Below are positions 7,127 through 13,765 of a stretch of DNA of 21,780 nt, in pieces (position 1 is the stretch's first letter; each line of letters begins with the position of its first letter). A model generated the notes under the pieces. It saw only the letters and a list, made by a program, of their open reading frames with translations, had not been told where the DNA came from and did not search any database. A program made the translations under genes and the position numbers. This stretch comes from UBA791 sp963602355. Its GTDB lineage: Bacteria; Cyanobacteriota; Vampirovibrionia; Gastranaerophilales; Gastranaerophilaceae. The stretch lies in the NCBI GenBank assembly GCA_963602355.1, contig CAVCIU010000027.1, forward strand, positions 1 through 21,780, in the 5' to 3' direction.

Positions 7127-7621
7127 ATGAAAAGAATAATTCTCCATTGGACTGCGGGTGCCCCAGTCCCTAATTCTCATGACAAAAAATGCTACCATTT
7201 TTTAGTCGATTCTTTGGGAAAAGTAAGATGTGGCAACCATTCTCCCGAAGATAATCTAAATTGCACAGACGGAAACTATGCTGCTCATACGGGTGGAGGT
7301 AATACTGGTTCAATCGGTGTTGCTCTCTGTGGAATGATGGGTTTCAAAGACAGAAACAATCTAGGGACTTGTCCTATAACTCGTGTTCAATTTGAAGCCG
7401 CAATGAAATTGTGCGCAGAACTTGCAATCAAATACAAAATTCCAATTTCTTCAACAACAGTTATGACACACTACGAATTCGGTCTTGCTCACCCAAATTC
7501 TACCAGCAAAGGGAAGATTGATATAACTTTTCTTCCGCCCTTCTCTTGGCTTGAAAAAGATGAAATTGGTAAATTTATTCGTTCAAAAATCAAATGGTAC
7601 TATAACCAACTTACTAAATAG
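7127..7621 (+). CDS. N-acetylmuramoyl-L-alanine amidase (PGRP/Amidase_2 type endolysin)
   Basis: Zinc amidase that cuts the bond between MurNAc and L-Ala in peptidoglycan; in phages it acts as endolysin. The 164 residues show the expected ligands: His7 (ILHWTAG), His115 (MTHYEFG) and Asp132 in KID (130-132). Lys130 and Tyr23 match the positions of the catalytic Lys and Tyr of T7 lysozyme. The core AAHTGGGNTGSIGVALCG (52-69) is typical. There is no signal peptide, so export would need a holin. AAGGGG precedes the start. The next gene begins 10 nt after its stop, suggesting cotranscription with the structural genes. Confidence 0.92.
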   Translation: MKRIILHWTAGAPVPNSHDKKCYHFLVDSLGKVRCGNHSPEDNLNCTDGNYAAHTGGGNTGSIGVALCGMMGFKDRNNLGTCPITRVQFEAAMKLCAELAIKYKIPISSTTVMTHYEFGLAHPNSTSKGKIDITFLPPFSWLEKDEIGKFIRSKIKWYYNQLTK

Positions 7622-7631
7622 GAGTTAACTA

Positions 7632-9140
7632 ATGCAAACTTATTATTATAATCTTTCAGGTGGTATCAACCAGTCTTCAACAAAAACAGAACTTGGGCTG
7701 AATACGAAAAATATCTTTTGGGCTGATTCTGTAAATATGGAAATTCTTCAAAATAGAGGAATAATCAGACAAAATGGTAATATAAAATTTTTAACTATAC
7801 CAACAGAAGAAAAAATTGTTGCTATTCAAGAACTTAAATATGGTTCAAAAATTAGACTTGTTATTATCTCAAATGCTGGCGATATCTACATTTATAACAA
7901 AGATGATGATACGTTCTTAAAACTAGATACGACAATAGAATTCTCTAAAAAGATATCATTTGTAAAATACTTAAACGGGCTTTTAATTTGTTCTGATAAA
8001 AATAAATTACTGTTTTTACAAAACGATGAAAAATTTACTCTCTCTGATTGTAACTTAAAAGACGTAAAAGAAAATGATATTTGTACAAATATTGTTGCAG
8101 TTTACAAAGGTCGAATTTGGGCGGCAAAAGAGTCAACACTTTATTATTCTGCCTTAGGAAAATTTGACGATTTTCAAACCTCTGATGATGCAGGGTATAT
8201 AAACAATTTCTACACTGATTCAGATAAAATTATTGCACTTAAACCGTACAAAGATTATCTTGCGATTTACAAGGAAAAATCTGTGTATTTGCTTTCGGGT
8301 AGTTCGCCTGATGATTTTGCAATAATACCTTTTGCAGACAAGGGTACTTGTTCAAATGAAAGTGTCGTTAATGTTAATAACAAACAATACTTTTTTACAG
8401 ACGGAATTTATCCTCTTGAAGTTGGGACTCTAAATCAAGTTATGATTGGGGAATGTATTTCTCACAAAATCAAATCGGAATTTAGTAAATTTGATAGTGA
8501 AAAATTAAATAAAGTTTTTGCGCTTCATTATGAGGCAAAAAATCAAGTTTGGTATTTTATTCCATACAGTAATTCTGAATATTTTAATACGGTTTGGATA
8601 AACGATTACGTAAACAAAGCTTGGTACAAAAGAGTTTTACCGCAAAACATTACTTGTGCTTGTGTTTTTAATGACAAAATCTTAACGGCTGATGATATCG
8701 GTAATGTTTATATGGAGGATATGGGCAACAGCTTTGATGGTAAGCCTATTAACTTTATGTGGAAATCACCTTTTCTATCTTTAGGTAATCCTTCTGTTAG
8801 AAAATCAATTGATGAATTTTATTTTATCTTAGATGAAACTTATGAAAACAATTTTACTTTTTCTGTTTTCAAGAATTTTGATAGTGAAAATAGAGATGAT
8901 GTAGAACAAATTTTTTCGACAAATTTAGATAATTTGCACTGGTCTGATGATTATAAAAATTTGAATGATGTTTGGGACAGTGATGAAAATTTATCTTTTT
9001 GGTCAGTGAGTGCTGACACAATGCATAAAGCCGAAATTTCTGAGGCAAATTATTCAGTTCAACTTTGCGTTGAAGGTTCTGAACTGGCTAGTTCTGTTGC
9101 AATTATTGGTATTGAATTTAAGGAAATATACACAGAATAG
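7632..9140 (+). CDS. Phage tail-hub / packaged-DNA stabilisation-like protein
   Basis: A 502-residue protein starting MQTYYYNLSGGINQSSTKTE followed by NMEILQNRGIIRQNGN (about 34-49). The Gly-Gly-Ile-Asn start and the N...G.I.R.G signature, with repeated beta-strand segments in between, are what I know from P22 gp10-like DNA stabilisation and hub proteins of short-tailed phages. It has many aromatic residues in the C-terminal half and no membrane segment. A 9-bp hairpin with the stop codon as its loop lies at the end. The assignment rests on the N-terminal pattern and on position before the coat gene; a generic tail or collar protein is the alternative. Confidence 0.55.
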   Translation: MQTYYYNLSGGINQSSTKTELGLNTKNIFWADSVNMEILQNRGIIRQNGNIKFLTIPTEEKIVAIQELKYGSKIRLVIISNAGDIYIYNKDDDTFLKLDTTIEFSKKISFVKYLNGLLICSDKNKLLFLQNDEKFTLSDCNLKDVKENDICTNIVAVYKGRIWAAKESTLYYSALGKFDDFQTSDDAGYINNFYTDSDKIIALKPYKDYLAIYKEKSVYLLSGSSPDDFAIIPFADKGTCSNESVVNVNNKQYFFTDGIYPLEVGTLNQVMIGECISHKIKSEFSKFDSEKLNKVFALHYEAKNQVWYFIPYSNSEYFNTVWINDYVNKAWYKRVLPQNITCACVFNDKILTADDIGNVYMEDMGNSFDGKPINFMWKSPFLSLGNPSVRKSIDEFYFILDETYENNFTFSVFKNFDSENRDDVEQIFSTNLDNLHWSDDYKNLNDVWDSDENLSFWSVSADTMHKAEISEANYSVQLCVEGSELASSVAIIGIEFKEIYTE

Positions 9141-9149
9141 TTCTGTGTA
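9129..9149 (+). other. Intercistronic hairpin with the stop codon as loop
   Basis: TACACAGAA (9129-9137) pairs perfectly with TTCTGTGTA (9141-9149); the 3-nt loop TAG is the stop codon of the hub-like gene. No T-tract follows, so it is not a terminator. It lies just before the coat gene and could be an RNA-processing or stability element. Confidence 0.6.
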
Positions 9150-9179
9150 AGGGTACATAAAAAAGAAAGGAAAAACAAA

Positions 9180-10079
9180 ATGACAGAAACAAAAAATGCT
9201 TATTCAGCTTTTATTCCAGAAATTTGGAGTCAAAAATTGAACACAATGTTAGAAAAGAATTGTGTAATGCTTCAATGCGTTAACAGAAACTATGAGGGCG
9301 AAATTAAAAATCAAGGTGATACGGTAAAAATTATTTCTCCTTCTGAAGTTACTATTTCTACGCTTGGTAATGATAATTTATCGTATAGCGAACTTACTCC
9401 GACTTCTCAAGATTTAGTTATCGACCAAAAGAAATATTTTGCTTTCAAAATCAACGATGTTGCTCAAGCGCAAGCAAATACTTCAATTATGGATGCTCAT
9501 TTAGAAAGAGCAAAAAAAGCTATTGAAGAGGTTCAAGACTCATATCTTTTAGGAATGCACGCAAATGTTGAAGCTTCAAATATTGTAGCTTCTGATGATA
9601 CACCAGTTGAATTGAACAAATCTACAATTTACTCATATTTTGTAGAATTAGCATTAAAACTTAAAAATTCAGATGCTGTTTCTGGTAACAAAAAGCCTTG
9701 GGTTGTGATTAATCCAATTATTGAGTCATATTTATTACAATCAACAGAATTTATTGGTGCTCACAATGTAGCAGACGAAACACTTAGAGAAGGTTCAATC
9801 GGCAGAATTGCAGGCATGGACGTTCTTGTAAGTACAAATTTAACTTCTGTTGCTGGTAAATTTTACATCTTAGCTGGTACAAATGATGCAATTACTTTTG
9901 CTTCTCAATTAGCAAAAATTGAAAGTTTAAGAGACAAAGATTCTTTCTCTGATTTGGTTAGAGGTTTGTATTTATATGGTGCAAAAACAGTTGTACCTTC
10001 TGCTTTAGCAAAAATGGTTGTTAAAGATCCTAATTATGTCGCACCAACTCAAGAAACAGAAGGTAACAAAGAAGGTTAA
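9180..10079 (+). CDS. Major capsid protein, P22 coat-like (HK97 fold)
   Basis: Forms the phage-type shell. The 299 residues start TETKNAYSAFIPEIWSQKL and continue with NRNYEGEIKNQGDTVKI (39-55), the N-terminal pattern of P22-type coat proteins, then a long helix (DAHLERAKKAIEEVQDSYLL, about 106-125), matching the HK97 spine helix. RIAGMDVLVSTNL (about 208-220) is the usual P-domain strand region, and it ends with GAKTVVPSALAKMVV. AAAGAAAGG precedes the ATG. At 299 residues it is short compared with the 430 of P22, as in many non-decorated coats. It is placed before the scaffold gene, the reverse of the usual order. Confidence 0.88.
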   Translation: MTETKNAYSAFIPEIWSQKLNTMLEKNCVMLQCVNRNYEGEIKNQGDTVKIISPSEVTISTLGNDNLSYSELTPTSQDLVIDQKKYFAFKINDVAQAQANTSIMDAHLERAKKAIEEVQDSYLLGMHANVEASNIVASDDTPVELNKSTIYSYFVELALKLKNSDAVSGNKKPWVVINPIIESYLLQSTEFIGAHNVADETLREGSIGRIAGMDVLVSTNLTSVAGKFYILAGTNDAITFASQLAKIESLRDKDSFSDLVRGLYLYGAKTVVPSALAKMVVKDPNYVAPTQETEGNKEG

Positions 10080-10081
10080 TA

Positions 10082-10321
10082 ATGATGTTTAAAACTCTAA
10101 AAGAAACAATTAAAGATACTGCATTTTCTGCGGTAAAAAATGCAGAGGCTGTTTTGACAACGGCTTCTGGAAAACAAAAGAAGGAAATGGCTATTAGATT
10201 TGTTGTATCAAAATTACCAATTATGCAACCTTTCAAATCTATTTTGGTTCTTTGTTTATCAAAATTTATTGATAATGCGATTGAACAAGCCGTTATTTGT
10301 ATGAAAAATTCTAAGAAATAA
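10082..10321 (+). CDS. Small protein between coat and scaffold, 79 aa, function unknown
   Basis: Begins 2 nt after the coat stop, with AAGAAGG overlapping the end of the coat gene. The product is an N-terminal amphipathic Lys/Ala-rich part (1-35) and a helix with a hydrophobic patch, PFKSILVLCLSKFI (50-63), ending in IEQAVICMK. The C-terminal pattern recalls the helical tail of LLH-type phage holins, but a convincing membrane segment is lacking. It could instead be a minor head or decoration protein, given its place. I do not assign a function. Confidence 0.6.
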   Translation: MMFKTLKETIKDTAFSAVKNAEAVLTTASGKQKKEMAIRFVVSKLPIMQPFKSILVLCLSKFIDNAIEQAVICMKNSKK

Positions 10322-10336
10322 AAAGAAAGGTAATTT

Positions 10337-11077
10337 ATGAATAATAATCTAGACGTAGCTTTGGAAAATTTATCGAACGAAAAAGAAAATTTTGACCAAA
10401 AAGCTCTCGAATGTGATAGCAATAAAAATCTTGAGGACAAAGGTGAGCTTCAAGTACAAAATCAAAAAGAGTCTGATGTTTTGAAAAAGGTTGAAGATAA
10501 AATTCACGAAATTGAAAGACGAGCAAAAAATGATATTTCAAAAGTTGAAATGTTTTTGAAATCTGGACTTTTAAATCAAAAACAAGGAGAAAATTTAATT
10601 CAACAAATTATAAATAAGGGCTATCAAGAATTACGACAATGTGATTTAAAAACTCCAGAACAACAAACTCATCAACAATTGAGTGAAAAATCTTTTGATA
10701 AAAATTCTGCGATTACTGAATTTGAGAAAGAAAACCCAGATTTCTTTAATAAAAATGGGCGTTTAGATGTTCTAAATTATTTAAAATCTGGTGTCCTAAA
10801 TTTTGACAAGGAGGAGGTTTCTCAAATATCTAAACTTATTGAAATGGTTGAAAAATCAGCGATAGAAAGATATTTGAAGGAAACAGAGTTAGAAGCAAAA
10901 ATGCAAAAGACAAACGAAGAGGCAAAAAGTAGACTTAATGCAAATGCACAAAACGCAAAAGATACGTCTAAGCAAACAGTTTTTACTCGTGAACAAATTG
11001 GCAAAATGAGTGGTGCAGAATTTACTAAAAACGAAAAACTTATTATGGAACAGTTGAGACAAGGTTTAATTCGTTAA
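10337..11077 (+). CDS. Capsid scaffold protein (putative)
   Basis: A 246-residue, highly charged, Gln/Lys/Glu-rich helical protein with coiled-coil stretches and no cysteine-rich or membrane segment, as for internal scaffolds that shape procapsids and then leave. The C-terminus, FTREQIGKMSGAEFTKNEKL followed by IMEQLRQGLIR (216-246), is a helix-turn-helix-like basic end of the kind through which scaffolds bind coat protein. The same motif recurs in the lipase encoded at 17358-18302. AAAGAAAGG lies before the ATG. It follows the coat gene by one small gene and precedes the connector gene; normally the scaffold comes first. Confidence 0.72.
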   Translation: MNNNLDVALENLSNEKENFDQKALECDSNKNLEDKGELQVQNQKESDVLKKVEDKIHEIERRAKNDISKVEMFLKSGLLNQKQGENLIQQIINKGYQELRQCDLKTPEQQTHQQLSEKSFDKNSAITEFEKENPDFFNKNGRLDVLNYLKSGVLNFDKEEVSQISKLIEMVEKSAIERYLKETELEAKMQKTNEEAKSRLNANAQNAKDTSKQTVFTREQIGKMSGAEFTKNEKLIMEQLRQGLIR

Positions 11078-11093
11078 CTCTCAAGTCGGGTTG

Positions 11094-11113
11094 TACGGCA
11101 TTTATTTGCCGTA
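11094..11113 (+). other. Intercistronic hairpin between scaffold and connector genes
   Basis: TACGGCA (11094-11100) pairs with TGCCGTA (11107-11113) around a 6-nt loop. There is no T-tract. A competing stem, GCCG with CGGC further on, is possible. It is one of four stems between structural genes in this module. Confidence 0.5.
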
Positions 11114-11141
11114 TGACTTCGGCAAGGGAAGAAAGGTTTTT

Positions 11142-11783
11142 ATGAAATATTTAGATTTAATCAATAAATGTCTTATTGAACTTAATTATAAAAAAGTAAA
11201 AAGTTTCGATGAACTGATAAAAAATGATCACCTAAAAATTAAAAATATTTTGAATATTGTTAATGCAGAAGTTTGCACTTTTGATGATTGGAATTTTTTA
11301 TTGAAACAAGAAACGCTTGATTTACCAGCAAAAACTGGTGAATTGAAAAATACAATTAACGGTAGAATAAAAACGTTATCAATTGATAATTCAAAATACG
11401 AATACACAAATGATTTTGAAGCTTTTTTGTTTTCTTCTAAAAAAGATAGAACATATTCCGTACTAGGAGATATGCTTTATTTACCTGTTTTTGAAGAGGA
11501 TAAAAAAATAAAAATTATTTATAGCTCAAATGATTTTGCAAAATCAGAAGAAGGATTAGCTAAATCCCAAATGGAGTTTGCAGCTGACGAATCGTTAATT
11601 CCTGATGTATTTGTGGAACCGCTTTTGGTTTACGGAACTTGTATGCGAATGAAGGCTAATTTAGAATATCCAAAATTTAACTATTGGCTTGCAATGTACA
11701 ACAAAGCATTAGCAAATATGCGTTCAAAATTGGCTGTTTCAGCAGATGAAACACCTTCAATTGTAGTTCGACGAAGTGTCTAA
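11142..11783 (+). CDS. Head-tail connector / adaptor protein (putative)
   Basis: A 213-residue protein starting MKYLDLINKCLIELNYKKV. The alpha-helical start with LI.(K/R)CL.EL, a central beta part, and the C-terminal helix LLVYGTCMRMKANLEYPKFN followed by YWLAMYNKALANMRSKL are like the gp4 of P22 / gp11 of T7 adaptor family that joins the portal ring to the short tail. ATG 11142 is chosen because AAGAAAGG lies just upstream; a longer frame from 11091 runs through the hairpin and has no ribosome-binding site. It follows the scaffold gene and is followed by a hairpin and a 124-bp gap. The family assignment is by pattern, not by close match. Confidence 0.6.
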   Translation: MKYLDLINKCLIELNYKKVKSFDELIKNDHLKIKNILNIVNAEVCTFDDWNFLLKQETLDLPAKTGELKNTINGRIKTLSIDNSKYEYTNDFEAFLFSSKKDRTYSVLGDMLYLPVFEEDKKIKIIYSSNDFAKSEEGLAKSQMEFAADESLIPDVFVEPLLVYGTCMRMKANLEYPKFNYWLAMYNKALANMRSKLAVSADETPSIVVRRSV

Positions 11784-11795
11784 ATAAAAAAAGAA

Positions 11796-11819
11796 ACCGG
11801 CTGAACTTTGTCAACCGGT
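11796..11819 (+). other. Intercistronic hairpin after the connector gene
   Basis: ACCGGCTGA (11796-11804) pairs with TCAACCGGT (11811-11819) with one mismatch, loop ACTTTG, preceded by an A-run and followed by GATTTTAC, a poor T-tract. It may be a weak terminator or a processing stem. Confidence 0.5.
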
Positions 11820-11854
11820 AGATTTTACACTAGCCGAAATATAAATAGCATAAT

Positions 11855-11903
11855 TATAATAACTTTTTATTTTACTAGAGGCAAATTTATTAAGAAATCT
11901 TAA
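11855..11903 (+). promoter_or_regulatory. Possible promoter/operator region before terS
   Basis: TATAAT at 11855-11860 and the palindrome TTAAGAAATCTTAA at 11890-11903 lie in the only sizeable gap of the module (124 bp). The palindrome ends 4 nt before the terS ATG. There is no clear -35 box. A second internal promoter here is plausible but unproven. Confidence 0.35.
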
Positions 11904-11907
11904 CATT

Positions 11908-12336
11908 ATGAATATTAATCAACAACAAAAACAGTTTATCGCTGAATATATAAGGACTTTAGATGCTGAAGCTTCTTTGAAAAAAGCTGGCTATAAGGAT
12001 AGAAATCTAAAAAGTTTGGCACGTAAATTTTTGAACGATAAAGAAATTGTTAATGAAATAAGATTGCAAATGAAAAATCAGATTGAAAGTTTGCAAGTGC
12101 ATAAAGGTTATGTGGTTCAAAAATTGTTGCAAATCGCAGAGTTTTCTCTACAAGAAGAGGATATTCTTGATAAGGAAGGTTATCCGACTGGTAAGAAAAA
12201 ACTTAGGGATTCTTCTGCTGGAATTAAAGCATTAGAAAGTCTTTGTAAGTATTTAGGGTTTAACTCAAAAGATGTTCAAGAGGGCTTTTCTACAAAAATT
12301 ATTACGATTAGCAATCTTGATGATAAAAAAATTTAA
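11908..12336 (+). CDS. Terminase small subunit
   Basis: DNA-recognition subunit of the packaging motor. The 142 residues begin MNINQQQKQFIAEYIRTLDA followed by EASLKKAGYKDRNLKSLARKFLNDKEI, the N-terminal helix-turn-helix pattern of Terminase_2-type TerS (kQ.FI.EY, A..KAGY). The C-terminal half is helical and suits oligomerisation. There is no obvious Shine-Dalgarno site at the ATG; an inverted repeat lies right before it. The next gene starts 9 nt after the stop with AAGGAG. It is not adjacent to terL: three genes on this strand separate them. Confidence 0.82.
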   Translation: MNINQQQKQFIAEYIRTLDAEASLKKAGYKDRNLKSLARKFLNDKEIVNEIRLQMKNQIESLQVHKGYVVQKLLQIAEFSLQEEDILDKEGYPTGKKKLRDSSAGIKALESLCKYLGFNSKDVQEGFSTKIITISNLDDKKI

Positions 12337-12345
12337 GGAGAAAAA

Positions 12346-12702
12346 ATGAAACAACAAAAAGATTTAACAGAAGAAATATTAATGGAAAATAAGTCGATAG
12401 ATGAACTTATTAAGTTAAAAATGCAAGAAGAGTTGAAAAACGCTTTTAATAACAGAGTTGGAAACAATAGAAAAGTCTTAATCACTAACATTAAAGACGT
12501 TCCGGCTGATAAAATTTTTACTAAAAAATCTAGTTTTAAAGTTTTCAATAAAGAAACTCAAGTAGAAACAATGATTAACGGACTTCAAGCAGAAGCCTTA
12601 ATTGGTATGCAAAATGATGTTAGAGAAAAATTCAAACGAAAAGAGACTGACATTTTCTCTACTGATAATTTATTTGTGAAATTTGAAAGTATTGAGCTTT
12701 AA
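12346..12702 (+). CDS. Hypothetical protein in the packaging module, 118 aa
   Basis: Preceded by TAAGGAGAAAAA, an optimal ribosome-binding site, and 9 nt after terS, so it is clearly translated. The product is soluble and charged, starting MKQQKDLTEEILMENKSIDE with helices to residue 37, then beta-rich KVLITNIKDVPADKIF and FKVFNKETQVETMI. There are no Cys or membrane segments. I do not recognise the family. Its stop overlaps that of the antisense membrane gene at 12699. A role in head assembly or packaging is only suggested by place. Confidence 0.7.
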   Translation: MKQQKDLTEEILMENKSIDELIKLKMQEELKNAFNNRVGNNRKVLITNIKDVPADKIFTKKSSFKVFNKETQVETMINGLQAEALIGMQNDVREKFKRKETDIFSTDNLFVKFESIEL

Positions 12703-13160
12703 AATGCTTGAACTAATGTAGGGATTAGAGTCGCAAACATTAGTGATAAAAAGATTAAAAGCGAAATAACCGCAAATACTTTTTGAATATCAGCAAAATA
12801 GAAGTGTTGTTTTCTTCTTTTGCTAGCTCTAACTGCTGCAAATTCCATTGTGTATGGTTGAACAGGTAATTGTTTTTCAATTTCTTCTAGAGCTTTTGAA
12901 ATTTTAATTTTGATTAAAAAATTATACGCATCAATGTTCAAAAACCAAAGAATACTAACAAGAATACCTGTTAATGAAAAAATTGCACTTGCTGAAAAGA
13001 TTTTACAAATAACGAAGTCTTTCATAAGGAAGATTAATACAAAAAGAACAAGTACAAGAACATTATAAAATTTGTTTGTCGTAAAACTTCTGTCAACAAA
13101 TTTCTCTTTGTGCTGAGAGTAAATGTCGTATTGTTCAATAATTAATTCTTCTGTATTCAT
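12699..13160 (-). CDS. Antisense membrane protein inside the phage module (RipA-family-like)
   Basis: A 153-residue protein and the only minus-strand gene in the head module. It has a charged N-terminus (EEQYDIYSQHKEKFVDRSFT-like, 4-27), two hydrophobic hairpin segments (about 33-48 and 53-72), a conserved-looking loop with LEEIEKQLPVQPYTMEF (about 91-107) and a last membrane segment (about 127-150). The layout recalls a widespread small RipA-type octameric membrane family, but the match is by pattern only. A TATAAT at 13183-13188 and a GAGGTG ribosome-binding site show independent expression. It overlaps the stop of the 118-residue gene by 4 bp. As a moron-type gene it may serve exclusion or immunity rather than head assembly. 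Confidence 0.75.
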   Translation of the reverse strand: MNTEELIIEQYDIYSQHKEKFVDRSFTTNKFYNVLVLVLFVLIFLMKDFVICKIFSASAIFSLTGILVSILWFLNIDAYNFLIKIKISKALEEIEKQLPVQPYTMEFAAVRASKRRKQHFYFADIQKVFAVISLLIFLSLMFATLIPTLVQAF

Positions 13161-13182
13161 ATAAACACCTCGTTTGAAGGTA

Positions 13183-13188
13183 ATTATA
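13183..13188 (-). promoter_or_regulatory. -10 element of the antisense membrane gene
   Basis: Reads TATAAT on the minus strand, 22 nt upstream of the ATG at 13160, leaving a normal leader with GAGGTG. Confidence 0.5.
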
Positions 13189-13216
13189 CATGTAAATAAA
13201 GGAAATTGTCAATAAA

Positions 13217-13765
13217 ATGATTAAATTTGCAAAAATAATAATAGATAGAAAAAATAATGAGTATCGAAATCTCCATTTTCTTCCAGAAGTGTTTTCTTTA
13301 ATGCTCAAATACGAAAGGTTTATGTTTGATGATTATTTTCAAACAAAAGATATGGTCAAGGCTTTATTTGGCTTAGTTGAAGCTTCTGGAAGATTTTTCT
13401 GGGCAATTGTGGACAGTGAATCGAATGAGTTAATGGGTTTTGCTTATTTTGATAATTTTATTGGCAATTTTCAGAACCTTCATTCTGCGGAAATAAATAC
13501 TTGTTTTGCAAGAAAATATTGGGGTTCACAGGTAAGATTTGTTGCTAAAAAGTTTATTAAATATTGCTTTAAAAATTACGGCTTTAAGAAAATAAAAGCC
13601 ACTGTTTTTCGTGAAAATTCAATGGTAAAAGGACTTTTAAGGTCGTTGGGATTTAAAAAAGAGGCTTTGTTGAGGGGTGAAACTCTCAAAAATAATAAGC
13701 TTCAAGATGTAGAAATATATTCAATTACAAGGAGAGAAAAATGCAAACAGAAAAAATTGATTTAA
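13217..13765 (+). CDS. GNAT-family N-acetyltransferase of phage type
   Basis: The 182 residues follow the GNAT order: a WAIVDSESNELMGFAYFDN strand pair (about 63-81), AEINTCFARKYWGSQVRFVAK with an acetyl-CoA-binding-like loop (about 91-111), then KKIKATVFRENSMVKGLLRS and LGFKKEALLRGE (about 126-157), as in RimJ/RimL-like enzymes. The usual Q/RxxGxG/A loop is weak (KYWGSQVR). Genes like this are found beside portal and terminase genes of several short-tailed phages, with unknown targets. It overlaps the portal gene by 25 nt and carries the portal ribosome-binding site in its 3' end, so it is coupled to portal translation. Confidence 0.8.
   Translation: MIKFAKIIIDRKNNEYRNLHFLPEVFSLMLKYERFMFDDYFQTKDMVKALFGLVEASGRFFWAIVDSESNELMGFAYFDNFIGNFQNLHSAEINTCFARKYWGSQVRFVAKKFIKYCFKNYGFKKIKATVFRENSMVKGLLRSLGFKKEALLRGETLKNNKLQDVEIYSITRREKCKQKKLI

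Noticed and set aside
10030..10440. Minus-strand open frame across the coat end, the 79-residue gene and the scaffold start
   Set aside because: It overlaps three well-supported plus-strand genes with ribosome-binding sites; the hydrophobic product is a by-product of AT-rich antisense sequence.
11091..11141. Longer N-terminus for the connector protein
   Set aside because: The extension runs through a hairpin from a TTG without a ribosome-binding site, whereas AAGAAAGG precedes ATG 11142.
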